A stretch of DNA of 64,000 nucleotides from an uncultured Bacteroidales bacterium (GTDB lineage: Bacteria; Bacteroidota; Bacteroidia; Bacteroidales; Paludibacteraceae): contig ONJT01000001.1 of the NCBI GenBank assembly GCA_900318245.1, positions 123,857 through 187,856 of the forward strand. The letters run 5' to 3'. The first letter of the stretch is position 1. Each line of letters opens with the position of its first letter. Shown in pieces: positions 7,335-15,848 of the stretch. Both the position numbers and the translations under genes were made by a program. Below the pieces are notes generated by a model, which was not told the DNA's origin, ran no database searches, and saw only the letters and a program-made list of their open reading frames with translations.

Positions 7335-10190
7335 ATGGATATTAAGGAATACATAAGCACCGTCAATCAAAAGTACTGTGCAGGGAATGCAACCGAACAT
7401 ACCTATAGAGGCGCGTTAGAGCAATTGATGCAAGACCTACTTCCCAAACTCCGTATCGTGAACGAGCCGAAGAGGGAAAAGTGTGGAGCACCTGACTACA
7501 TCGCTAGTCGGAAAGACGGAATGCCGGTATTCTATATTGAAGCCAAAGATATTGGCGACAATGATCTTGACGGACGCAATCCTCATGGTCACAAAGAGCA
7601 GTTTACACGTTATAAGCAAGCACTCGATTATATTATTTTCACGGATTATTTGGATTTTCACCTTTATGAGTTTGGCGAGTTTGTTGATAGTGTGCGTATA
7701 GCCGAAATAAAAGGGGATAAGATTGTTGCTATCAATGAGAACGAAGACAAATTTCTGAATCTCATTGAGCATTTGGGGAATACTGCAATACAGAGTATTA
7801 CATCTGCTTCACGTCTGGCAAAACTGATGGCTGGTAAAGCTCGGCTATTAGAGAATATCATCGAGCAAGCAATGAATGACGAAACAGATAGTTATGCCAA
7901 CGAAAACATTAGGGGACAATATCAAGCATTTAAGGATGTACTTATTCAGGAATTGAAACCCTCAGAATTTGCCGACATCTATGCGCAGACTATTGCGTAT
8001 GGTATGTTTGCCGCACGTTTGCACGATGATACGCCGAAAGATTTTAGCAGGGAAGAAGCGGCTCGTCTTATCCCGAAAACAAACCCGTTCTTGCGACAGA
8101 TATTCAATAATTTGGCTGGCAATGATCTGGATGACCGTATTGCTTGGGTGGTAGATGATTTGGCAACAGTATTCCAAGCCACAAACATTCAGAAGATTAT
8201 GAAGACGTATGTGCAAGATAAGCGTCACCATGATCCAATGATTCATTTCTATGAAGACTTCCTTTCGGAATACAATCCCAAATTGCGCAAGTCAAAAGGC
8301 GTATGGTACACTCCGCAACCTGTCGTTGGATTCATTGTGAGAGCTGTCGATGAAATTCTGCAAAAGGAATTTGGATTGGCAGAGGGATTGGCTGACTACT
8401 CTATGATAGAAAAAGAGGTTGCAGTTGAACAAAGCCGAGACAAACGCACCTCGGACGGAGCAAAACACGGGATGCAAAAGTTCCATAGAGTGCAGATACT
8501 TGACCCTGCTACTGGAACAGGAACATTCTTGGCAGAGGTCGTAAATCAGATATATGACCGTTATCGTGACAATCAGGGTATTTGGCAGCAATATGTAGAA
8601 CAACACTTGTTGCCTCGTTTGAATGGTTTTGAGATATTGATGGCTTCATATGCAGTTGCTCATATCAAACTTGATATGCTTCTGTCTGAAACAGGTTATC
8701 AGCATCAAACCGACAAGCGTTTACATGTATATCTTACCAACTCGCTTGAAGAAAGCAACAATGAACCTCGCACGCTCTTTGCTCAATGGCTTAGCCGTGA
8801 GGCGACTGAAGCTAATGTTATCAAACGTGATTATCCTGTAATGGTAATGATCGGCAATCCTCCCTATAGTATTAGTAGCCAGAATAACGGGAAATGGATA
8901 ACAAACCTTGTTGCTGACTATAAAAAGAGCCTCAACGAAAGAAATATACAGCCACTTAGTGATGATTATATCAAATTTATTCGTTTAGGACAATACTATA
9001 TAGAAAAGAATGGTGAAGGAATCCTTGGATTTATATCTAATAACTCTTTTATTGATGGTCTTATCCATCGTCAGATGCGAAAGAGCCTTTATCAATCCTT
9101 TGACAAAATATACATTCTTAACTTGCATGGTAGCGCCAAAAGAAGAGAGGTCGCTTCTGATGGTACTAAGGATGAGAATGTCTTTGACATCCAACAAGGA
9201 GTTAGCATAAACATATTTTGTCGGACAAAGAATAATCAGCAAAATAATTGTCAAGTTTATTATTTTGACCTTTATGGAAGTCGTGAAAACAAATATTGTT
9301 ATCTGAACAGCCATAGCCTAATGGATGTAAATTGGGAGCAATTAGATATACAGGCTCCACAATATTTCTTTGTCCCCAAAGATTTCTCTATACAAGAAGA
9401 ATATGAGAAAGGATTTGAAATTGGTAAATTAATGCCAGTTTCTTCTAGCGGTGTTAAAACTCATCATGATAAGGAATTAGTTTCTACAACTCCATATCAA
9501 TCGGAGTATAATAAACCTTACACATATCGTCCATTTGATAATCAGTGGATTGATTACGACTTAAATAAAGTTGTAAGACATCGTTATAAGTATATGCGGC
9601 ATCTTCTCAAGGACAATATTTCTCTAATTATTGGTCCTCAAGGACAAGCCATCGGAGAAATGCCTTGGAATATTATTTATACATCAAAATATCTAGTTGA
9701 CACTAACATATTTTATCGAGGTGGTGGTATAGTATTCCCCTTATATCTCTACGTGGAAAATTTGGGTATTGAAGAGCGCATCACTAACTTTGATACCAAA
9801 ATACTCTCTCAAATCGAGAAAGTTCTTGGAGAGCAAATTGAGCCACAAGAACTCTTTGATTATATCTATGCCGTTTTACATTCTCCGAATTATCGCGAAC
9901 GCTACAAGGAATTCTTAAAGATAGACTTTCCGCGCATCCCGTATCCTGTAAATGCCAATGAATATCATAGATTGGCAAAATTAGGTGCGGAATTGCGTAA
10001 ACTGCATCTAATGGAGAATATACCCAATAGCACTGGTATTTCATTCCCCAAAACAGGCACACTGCAAGTAGATGGTTTCCATTGGGAACAGAACCGCGTC
10101 TATATCAATAGTGAACAATACTTTGAGAATGTACCGGAATCTGCTTGGAACTTCTATATTGGTGGCTATCAACCTGCCAAAAATGGTTGA
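7335..10190 (+). CDS. Type IIG-like restriction-modification enzyme (fused nuclease and N6-adenine methyltransferase), frameshifted near the end
   Basis: 951 residues as read. The N-terminus holds a PD-(D/E)XK type nuclease core (GAPDYIASR then VFYIEAKD, residues about 50-75). A helical linker leads to the N6-adenine methyltransferase: LDPATGTGTFLAEV (motif I, AdoMet binding) near residue 395 and MIGNPPYS (motif IV, catalytic) near residue 512. The C-terminal half would hold the target recognition domain. Such single-chain enzymes cut and methylate the same site. The frame stops at QPAKNG, while the next bases in the -1 frame read KWLKDRKG and continue as the family's usual C-terminus (see 10181-10297). 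The gap to the upstream gene is 61 nt. Confidence 0.85.
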   Translation: MDIKEYISTVNQKYCAGNATEHTYRGALEQLMQDLLPKLRIVNEPKREKCGAPDYIASRKDGMPVFYIEAKDIGDNDLDGRNPHGHKEQFTRYKQALDYIIFTDYLDFHLYEFGEFVDSVRIAEIKGDKIVAINENEDKFLNLIEHLGNTAIQSITSASRLAKLMAGKARLLENIIEQAMNDETDSYANENIRGQYQAFKDVLIQELKPSEFADIYAQTIAYGMFAARLHDDTPKDFSREEAARLIPKTNPFLRQIFNNLAGNDLDDRIAWVVDDLATVFQATNIQKIMKTYVQDKRHHDPMIHFYEDFLSEYNPKLRKSKGVWYTPQPVVGFIVRAVDEILQKEFGLAEGLADYSMIEKEVAVEQSRDKRTSDGAKHGMQKFHRVQILDPATGTGTFLAEVVNQIYDRYRDNQGIWQQYVEQHLLPRLNGFEILMASYAVAHIKLDMLLSETGYQHQTDKRLHVYLTNSLEESNNEPRTLFAQWLSREATEANVIKRDYPVMVMIGNPPYSISSQNNGKWITNLVADYKKSLNERNIQPLSDDYIKFIRLGQYYIEKNGEGILGFISNNSFIDGLIHRQMRKSLYQSFDKIYILNLHGSAKRREVASDGTKDENVFDIQQGVSINIFCRTKNNQQNNCQVYYFDLYGSRENKYCYLNSHSLMDVNWEQLDIQAPQYFFVPKDFSIQEEYEKGFEIGKLMPVSSSGVKTHHDKELVSTTPYQSEYNKPYTYRPFDNQWIDYDLNKVVRHRYKYMRHLLKDNISLIIGPQGQAIGEMPWNIIYTSKYLVDTNIFYRGGGIVFPLYLYVENLGIEERITNFDTKILSQIEKVLGEQIEPQELFDYIYAVLHSPNYRERYKEFLKIDFPRIPYPVNANEYHRLAKLGAELRKLHLMENIPNSTGISFPKTGTLQVDGFHWEQNRVYINSEQYFENVPESAWNFYIGGYQPAKNG

Positions 10191-10297
10191 AAGACAGAAA
10201 AGGTATGACGCTTGATTTTAAGGATGTGAAGCACTACCAGAGTATCATCTATGTTCTTCAACAGACCGACCGTATCATGCAAGAAATTGACTCATAA
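10181..10297 (+). pseudogene. Displaced C-terminal tail of the type IIG enzyme (-1 frame)
   Basis: After a run of five A (10179-10183) the family's C-terminal sequence continues in the -1 frame: KWLKDRKG, then DFKDVKHYQSII, then QQTDRIMQEIDS and a stop at 10295-10297. A sixth A would restore one continuous protein of about 990 residues. It may be a homopolymer sequencing error, a true deletion, a phase-variable tract or ribosomal slippage. Confidence 0.8.
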
Positions 10298-10325
10298 AAG
10301 CAATAGAATACAAAATACAATTAAT

Positions 10326-11069
10326 ATGTTGAGAGAATTAATCGAAGAAGGTCATCTGTTGACTCAAGAACCAGAAATTGATGCCTTGTATCAACCTACA
10401 TGGGTAAATGGGAACAAACATGGTGATTTTCTGAAATGGGAGATGAAAGCACTGCTTTATATTCAGCAAGAATATAGAGGGATTCCCATGGTATCGGAAT
10501 TTAAGAAGATTATTGATGAAGATAAAAAATGTTGTTTCTTAAAAACTCTCTTTTCTTTAGTCGGAATATTGGAAGCATTTGAACAACTCCAACCTAAAAC
10601 CGTTAATATAGATTATGACTTAATCATAAGAAATATAATAGAACATTTTAATGCTTGTGCAATTCAATTAAAGAGACGACATGCAGGTAGAGAAACTATA
10701 ATTATCCAAGATGAATATGACGTTCAAGATTTACTACACGCGTTGCTTAAATTACATTTTTCGGATGTAAGACCAGAAGAATGGACTCCCTCATATGCTG
10801 GTAATAGCAATAGAATGGATTTCTTGCTTAAAGAAGCGCACATCGCTATTGAAGTTAAGATGACTAGAGATAATCTGAAAGACAAAGAAATCGGTGAGCA
10901 ACTTATCATTGATGTTGCGAAATACCAGCAACATCCGGATGTTGACGCGCTATATTGCTTTGTCTATGACCCGAATGCTATTCTCCATAATCCGGTAGGA
11001 CTTGAAAACGATCTAAACAAACTTTCAACAGATAATTTTTCAGTGAAAGTATTTGTCCGTCCCAATTAG
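10326..11069 (+). CDS. DpnII/MboI-type restriction endonuclease domain protein
   Basis: 247 residues from ATG 10326 (MLRELIEEGHLL); the frame is open further upstream but would overlap the methyltransferase tail. The C-terminal 130 residues match the REase_DpnII-MboI domain pattern: ETIIIQDEYDVQDLLHALL, then RPEEWTPSYAGNSNRMDFLL, then IAIEVKMTRDNLKDKEIGEQ, then YCFVYDPN and NPVGLENDL. The D of RMDFLL and the E-x-K of IEVKM would form the PD-(D/E)XK metal site. The N-terminal part is helical and unassigned. Such proteins are frequent companions of defence genes; here it follows a type IIG enzyme by 28 nt and precedes a SIR2-like gene. Confidence 0.75.
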   Translation: MLRELIEEGHLLTQEPEIDALYQPTWVNGNKHGDFLKWEMKALLYIQQEYRGIPMVSEFKKIIDEDKKCCFLKTLFSLVGILEAFEQLQPKTVNIDYDLIIRNIIEHFNACAIQLKRRHAGRETIIIQDEYDVQDLLHALLKLHFSDVRPEEWTPSYAGNSNRMDFLLKEAHIAIEVKMTRDNLKDKEIGEQLIIDVAKYQQHPDVDALYCFVYDPNAILHNPVGLENDLNKLSTDNFSVKVFVRPN

Positions 11070-11142
11070 TTTCCGTTAAAGGAATATAGACATATTGGAA
11101 GCAAGCAAAGAAAGCAGCAGAATAAATGATTTTAGGATAAAT

Positions 11143-12225
11143 ATGAAGAATGTAACATACCTAATAGGAGCAGGGGCAAGTGCGGGCAAACGAGGGAAAG
11201 ATTTACCAGGTGGAGATCCGAAAGACAATAGTATATATGAAGGTTTGCCCTGCGTAAATGAAATATCAAATTGTTTATGGAATATATGTAACTTACTTGA
11301 TAAAAATGCTATTCCTAAAGATATTGACTGGAAGGATCCGCAAATAGGATTAGCTTCTTTCGAAGATTGGGAACATGCACGTAAAGAATTATGGAGACGC
11401 CTATATAGATTATATATAGAATGTGACCGCCATGCGACAATAGATACATATGCAAAGAAACTTGTATTAAAAAAGAGACCAGAAGAATTTAAGCAGTTAG
11501 AGCAACTTTTGACATTGTTCTTTTTGTATCTCCAATTACAGAATTATCCAGATTCAAGGTATGATACTTTCTTTGCTAACATATTGGAACCTAATCTGCA
11601 TTTCCCATCGAATATTCGTGTGATTTCATGGAATTATGACAGTCAGTTTGAATTAGCGTATTCCGGTTATGATGAACAAGGAGAATTGTTAGTGGGGTAT
11701 AAAAATGCCATGTTCGATGCAGATTACGAGATAATAAAAATAAATGGCACAGCAACATTCGCGAAACAAACAAGCATAGTTACATTACGTAAAAAGATAA
11801 GAGATAAATTATTTGCAATCAAAGAAGAACCTCATCGTAGCGAACAGCTCCAAAGAGAGCAAACATGGTTGTTAGAGTTTATATATCTTTATCAATTGTA
11901 TGTAGTAGGGAAAAAGGATAATACTCATTTGTCATTTGCTTTTGATGATAGTCAACCGAGTGAAAAGATTTTTAACAGAGTTGATAGGATTATTGGTAAA
12001 ACTGATGCTTTGGTTATTATCGGATATACTTTCCCTTTCTTCAATAGAGAAATTGACAGGAAGATACTGAGATATTTGAAACCTGATGCAAAGATATACA
12101 TTCAAGACCCAAATCCAAAATCCGTGCGACAAAGTTTAGAGGCGGTTTTAACGAAAGAGCAAAGTCAAGTTCAAATTGTAGAAATTGACAGAACAGAGCA
12201 ATTCTATTTGCCACCAGAGTTGTAA
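11143..12225 (+). CDS. SIR2-like domain protein (second copy type)
   Basis: 360 residues from ATG 11143, chosen because the fold starts at once (MKNVTYLIGAGASAG) and AGGAT precedes it; an in-frame TTG at 11095 would add 16 residues. SIR2-like marks: YLIGAGASAG at residues 5-14, ISWNYDSQFELAY near 165, IKINGTA near 200, VIIGYTFPFFNREID near 300 and IYIQDPNPKS near 330. It shares architecture, not close sequence, with the SIR2-like protein at 1797. A NAD-degrading defence effector is the family-based guess; the substrate is not visible. Confidence 0.75.
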   Translation: MKNVTYLIGAGASAGKRGKDLPGGDPKDNSIYEGLPCVNEISNCLWNICNLLDKNAIPKDIDWKDPQIGLASFEDWEHARKELWRRLYRLYIECDRHATIDTYAKKLVLKKRPEEFKQLEQLLTLFFLYLQLQNYPDSRYDTFFANILEPNLHFPSNIRVISWNYDSQFELAYSGYDEQGELLVGYKNAMFDADYEIIKINGTATFAKQTSIVTLRKKIRDKLFAIKEEPHRSEQLQREQTWLLEFIYLYQLYVVGKKDNTHLSFAFDDSQPSEKIFNRVDRIIGKTDALVIIGYTFPFFNREIDRKILRYLKPDAKIYIQDPNPKSVRQSLEAVLTKEQSQVQIVEIDRTEQFYLPPEL

Positions 12226-12246
12226 TAAAAACTAAATATACTTAAT

Positions 12247-12393
12247 ATGCCCTGTCCACATAATAACATAGATTGTCCTTGTACAAAAGAAGGATGTCCG
12301 AGACACGGAAAGTGTTGCGAGTGCGTTGCACATCACAAAGAACACGGGAAAAAGTTACCGGCTTGTTTGAGGGGAATAGAATGGGAAGGATGA
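12247..12393 (+). CDS. Small cysteine-rich protein (DUF6485-like)
   Basis: 48 residues. Eight cysteines and five histidines are arranged as CPHNNIDCPC, GCPRHGKCCECVAHH and LPACLRG. The CPR.GKCCEC..(H/Y)H ... LPAC pattern is a known small zinc-ribbon-like bacterial family of unknown role (DUF6485 as I recall it). It begins 21 nt after the SIR2-like gene and ends just before a broken rhuM gene. Confidence 0.7.
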   Translation: MPCPHNNIDCPCTKEGCPRHGKCCECVAHHKEHGKKLPACLRGIEWEG

Positions 12394-12488
12394 AAAACAG
12401 GAAAGACACCTATCTATGACGTCCGTAATGGTCGCGAGATGGTCGCGGGAGTGAAAGGTAAATGAAAGGAAAATAGAATTAGGGAATC

Positions 12489-12784
12489 ATGGATAACAAC
12501 GAAAGCAATATCATCATTTATAACACCATCGACGGAAAGGCGAGTGTGGTGTTGTATGCACGGGATGGGAGCGTGTGGATGAACCAAAATCAGCTTGCGG
12601 AACTTTTTGACACCTCTAAGCAAGGTATAGGTCAGCATATTGCTAACATACTGAACGAGAGGGAATTAGACGCAAATTCAGTTGTAAAGAAATTCTTTAC
12701 TACTGCCGCAGACGGGAAGAATTATGAGGTGACGCGGAGTTGGCTGCGATAGAGGAGGCAGTGGAGAAACGGGAGAAGGAGTAG
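12489..12784 (+). pseudogene. RhuM-family protein remnant with internal deletion
   Basis: The first about 80 residues are a normal RhuM N-terminus (IIIYNTIDGKASVVLY, VWMNQNQLAELFDTSKQGI, VVKKFFTTAADGKNYEV) but the frame ends after SWLR at 12752. From about 12732 another frame reads DAELAAIEEAVEKREKE and stops at 12784, which looks like the end of such a protein. Intact RhuM proteins are about 300-350 residues, so the middle is missing and the ends are joined out of frame. Confidence 0.65.
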
Positions 12785-12790
12785 TTCTAG

Positions 12791-12832
12791 ATTGAAGATT
12801 GGAGATTTAAGATTGGAGATTGGAGATTTTTG
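12791..12832 (+). repeat. Heptamer repeat, six units, ending at a start codon
   Basis: Six 7-bp units of the type ATTGGAG / ATTTAAG in exact 7-nt phase. The ATG at 12833 is the first base of the next phase. This is the leftmost clear member of the repeat family and marks the island border. Confidence 0.85.
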
Positions 12833-15742
12833 ATGGAGATACTGACGGACAGTTTGCATAAGGTGGCGTACGCGACGGATGCGAGTGTGTATCGCGAGGT
12901 ACCGTATGGCGTGGCATATCCGAAAGATGAGGCAGATTTGGTGGCTCTGATCGGAGAGGCGCGTCGTAGAGGAACGAGTATCATTGCGCGTGCAGGAGGT
13001 ACGTCGATAGCCGGACAGGTTGTCGGCAAAGGTATCGTGGCAGACGTGAGTCGGTATATGAATCGTATCCTAGAGATCAATGCGGAGGAACGGTATGCAT
13101 GGGTGGAACCCGGTGTGGTGCGGGATGAGTTGAACATAGCATGCAAGCCGTACGGGTTGTTTTTCAGTCCGGAGACATCGACATCGAACAGGTGTTGCAT
13201 CGGTGGCATGGTGGGTAATAACTCGTGCGGGACGCATTCGTTGATATACGGAAGTACGCGTCCGCATGTGTTAGAGGCTGATGGGATCCTTGCGGATGGG
13301 AGCAGGGTGCATTTTGCGGAATATACGATTGGAGAGCTGGAAGCGCGGTTTGGACGCGCGTTCTGGGATGAAGGAGTTAGAGAGTTAGGGAATGAGAGAA
13401 TTAGGGAGTTAGAGGAGAGGATATATGCGCAGTTGATACGATGGGCATTGGATGAAGAGACACGGACGTTGATAGCGGAGACGTATCCGGATAAGGAGTT
13501 GACGCGAAGGAGTTGCGGATATGCCATCGATGAGGCGATAGAAGATTTGTGCGACGAGAGTAAGCCTTTGCGGGAACGGAAGATCAACCTATGCCGGTTG
13601 ATAGCGGGAAGTGAAGGGACGTTGGCGTTGCTGTCGCGTATCAAGGTGTCGTTAGATCCGTTGCCACCGAAAGAGGTGATGGTGGTGTGTGCACATTGCA
13701 CGAGTCTGGATGCGGCTTTTGAGGCGAATCTGATTGCGTTGGCGCATCATCCTACAGCTGTGGAACTGATGGACGGGGAGATAATCCGACTGAGTCGAGA
13801 GGCATCGGCTTTCAGTAGTCAGCAGATTGATTTTATCGAAGGGACACCGGCTGCATTGCTCATTTCGGAACTGCGTGCGGAGAGCCGTGAGGAGATGGAT
13901 CGTCAGGCCGATGCGATAGAGAAAGCGTTGATGGCGAGCGGATTGGTGAACCTTTGTACGCGTGTGTACGGAGGTGATGTGGCGAAGGTGTGGAATCTGC
14001 GGAAGGCCGGATTGGGTATCCTGAACGGTATGCCTGGAGATGCGAAGCCTACGGGAGTGATTGAGGATACGGCAGTTGCGGCAAAACGGTTGCCGGCTTA
14101 TATGCGTGATTTTCGTGCGATGTTGGAGCGGTTGGGCACATCGTGTGTGTTCTATGGGCATATCAGTACGGGAGAGTTGCATCTAAGGCCGATTCTGAAC
14201 CTGAAGACGGAAGAAGGAAGGCGTCTGTTCCGGCAGATTGCGCATGAGACGACGTTGCTGGTTCGGAAACATCGCGGTACAATCAGCGGAGAGCATGGCG
14301 ACGGACGATTGCGAGGGGAGTTCATTCCGCTGCAATACGGGGAGAAGACGTATGAGCTGATGCGTGAAGTGAAACACTGCTGGGACGAAGAGGAAATTTT
14401 CAATCCGCATAAGATCGTGGATACGCCGAAGATGGATGAGTGGTTGCGAGTGCTCGGTTACGGGAAAACGATTAAGGACGCGGAGATGCTTTGCCTTGTG
14501 GAGCATTGTAACGGAGCCGGAGATTGCCGGAAGTCGAAGCTGATAGGTGGAACGATGTGTCCGGCATATAAGGTGAGCGGGGATGAGTTGCAGACGACGC
14601 GTGCCAGAGCGAATGTGCTGCGGGAATGGTTGAGCGGCAATGCGGCGATAGGTGAGGCTGAGTTGAAAGAGGTGTTGGCATCGTGTCTGGCCTGCAAGGC
14701 GTGCAAGCGAGAGTGTCCGTCGGGAGTGGATATGACGCGGTTGCGTGCAGAGGCACTGCAGAAATTGTATGATGCGCATGGGACACCGTTGCGGACGTGG
14801 ATGGTGGCGAGGAACGGTGCTATTCAGCGGCTTGGCGCGATGATGCCAGGGATTTATAACTGGTTCGCGACCAACCGATGGACATCGACAATGCTGAAGA
14901 AGATAGTTGGGTTTGCGGAGGAGAGGAGGATACCACGTATTAAAATTTCAAATTTTAGATTTAAGATTTCAAATTTTGATTTTCGATTTGAGAAGCGGGT
15001 ATATTTGTTTTTGGATGAGTTTACGCAGTATGAGGAGCCGGAGTTGGTAGAGACGTTTGTAAGGCTGATGAACAGGCTGGGGTATGAAGTGATTGTGCCT
15101 AAGCATACAGAGAGTGGTCGTGCAGCCATCTCGAAGGGTTGTCTGCGTTTGGCGAGACGTTATGCGGAGAAGAATATCCGGTTGCTGAAAGATCTGGTGA
15201 GCGACGAGACTCCGTTGGTGGGCATTGAACCGTCGTGCATCCTTACTTTCCGCGACGAATATCCGGAGTTGGTGGCGAATGGTGAATGGCGAGAGGCTGC
15301 TGAAAAATTGGCAAAGAACTGTCTGCTGTTTGATGAGTTTTTGATGCGCGAGGTGGAGGCCGGAAGGATAACCAAGGAGCAGTTTAGCGATATGCCGGCA
15401 GAGATTTGGTTGCACGGACATTGCCATCAGAAGGCGCTGGTGGGTGTGGAGAAGACAGCGGCGTTGCTGGATTTGCCGATGAACACGAAGGTGCATGTGA
15501 TTCCGTCCGGTTGCTGCGGAATGGCCGGTTCGTTCGGCTATGAGAAGACGCATTATCGGACGTCGATTGCTATTGGAGAGATGATTCTTTTCCCTGCTGT
15601 GCGTGAAGCTGTGAAAGCGGATTGCGTAGAGCGGCCGGTGTTTGTTGTTGCACCTGGAATCTCGTGCCGAACGCAGATTTATGACGGAACGGGAATTACG
15701 GCACATCATCCGATAGAGATACTATACAAGTTGCTGAAATAA
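12833..15742 (+). CDS. FAD-linked oxidase / (4Fe-4S) / CCG-domain dehydrogenase (glycolate or D-2-hydroxyacid dehydrogenase type)
   Basis: 969 residues fused from three parts. FAD-binding part: IIARAGGTSIAGQVVG near 50, CCIGGMVGNNSCGTHS near 120, and the cap and C-terminal flavin motif ISGEHGDGRLRGEF near 485. Iron-sulfur part: CNGAGDCRKSKL and SCLACKACKRECPSGVD near 560-630. Then the CCG (cysteine-rich) domain with SGCCGMAGSFGYE near 895. This architecture oxidises 2-hydroxyacids such as D-lactate, glycolate or D-2-hydroxyglutarate and passes electrons through Fe-S centres. Residues about 705-720 (KISNFRFKISNFDFRFE) are encoded by a heptamer repeat, and residues 181-194 by an octamer repeat; both lie between domains or in loops. 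Substrate not determinable. Confidence 0.85.
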   Translation: MEILTDSLHKVAYATDASVYREVPYGVAYPKDEADLVALIGEARRRGTSIIARAGGTSIAGQVVGKGIVADVSRYMNRILEINAEERYAWVEPGVVRDELNIACKPYGLFFSPETSTSNRCCIGGMVGNNSCGTHSLIYGSTRPHVLEADGILADGSRVHFAEYTIGELEARFGRAFWDEGVRELGNERIRELEERIYAQLIRWALDEETRTLIAETYPDKELTRRSCGYAIDEAIEDLCDESKPLRERKINLCRLIAGSEGTLALLSRIKVSLDPLPPKEVMVVCAHCTSLDAAFEANLIALAHHPTAVELMDGEIIRLSREASAFSSQQIDFIEGTPAALLISELRAESREEMDRQADAIEKALMASGLVNLCTRVYGGDVAKVWNLRKAGLGILNGMPGDAKPTGVIEDTAVAAKRLPAYMRDFRAMLERLGTSCVFYGHISTGELHLRPILNLKTEEGRRLFRQIAHETTLLVRKHRGTISGEHGDGRLRGEFIPLQYGEKTYELMREVKHCWDEEEIFNPHKIVDTPKMDEWLRVLGYGKTIKDAEMLCLVEHCNGAGDCRKSKLIGGTMCPAYKVSGDELQTTRARANVLREWLSGNAAIGEAELKEVLASCLACKACKRECPSGVDMTRLRAEALQKLYDAHGTPLRTWMVARNGAIQRLGAMMPGIYNWFATNRWTSTMLKKIVGFAEERRIPRIKISNFRFKISNFDFRFEKRVYLFLDEFTQYEEPELVETFVRLMNRLGYEVIVPKHTESGRAAISKGCLRLARRYAEKNIRLLKDLVSDETPLVGIEPSCILTFRDEYPELVANGEWREAAEKLAKNCLLFDEFLMREVEAGRITKEQFSDMPAEIWLHGHCHQKALVGVEKTAALLDLPMNTKVHVIPSGCCGMAGSFGYEKTHYRTSIAIGEMILFPAVREAVKADCVERPVFVVAPGISCRTQIYDGTGITAHHPIEILYKLLK
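13374..13413 (+). repeat. Octamer repeat inside the FAD dehydrogenase gene
   Basis: Five 8-bp units (GAGTTAGA, GAGTTAGG, GAATGAGA, GAATTAGG, GAGTTAGA) in exact phase within the coding sequence; translated as GVRELGNERIRELEE, a helical insert. Confidence 0.8.
14945..14992 (+). repeat. Heptamer repeat inside the FAD dehydrogenase gene
   Basis: Seven units (ATTTCAA, ATTTTAG, ATTTAAG, ATTTCAA, one 6-mer ATTTTG, ATTTTCG, ATTTGAG). It falls between the Fe-S and CCG domains, where it adds about 16 residues without breaking the frame. Confidence 0.8.
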
Positions 15743-15792
15743 GGTGCTAATCGTAAAAAAAATCTAAAAAAATTAAAATAATGGCATATACC

Positions 15793-15824
15793 TTTGTATA
15801 TGTCAGTTTTTTTGTGTACCTTTG
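15793..15824 (+). promoter_or_regulatory. Promoter of the aminotransferase/glycan operon
   Basis: TTTG (15793-15796), 20 nt, TACCTTTG (15817-15824). The -7 box is mirrored downstream: CCTTTGC, AGCC, GCAAAGG (15819-15836), so the predicted start near 15831 is inside a perfect palindrome. Confidence 0.7.
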
Positions 15825-15848
15825 CAGCCGCAAAGGTTTTTGAAAAAA

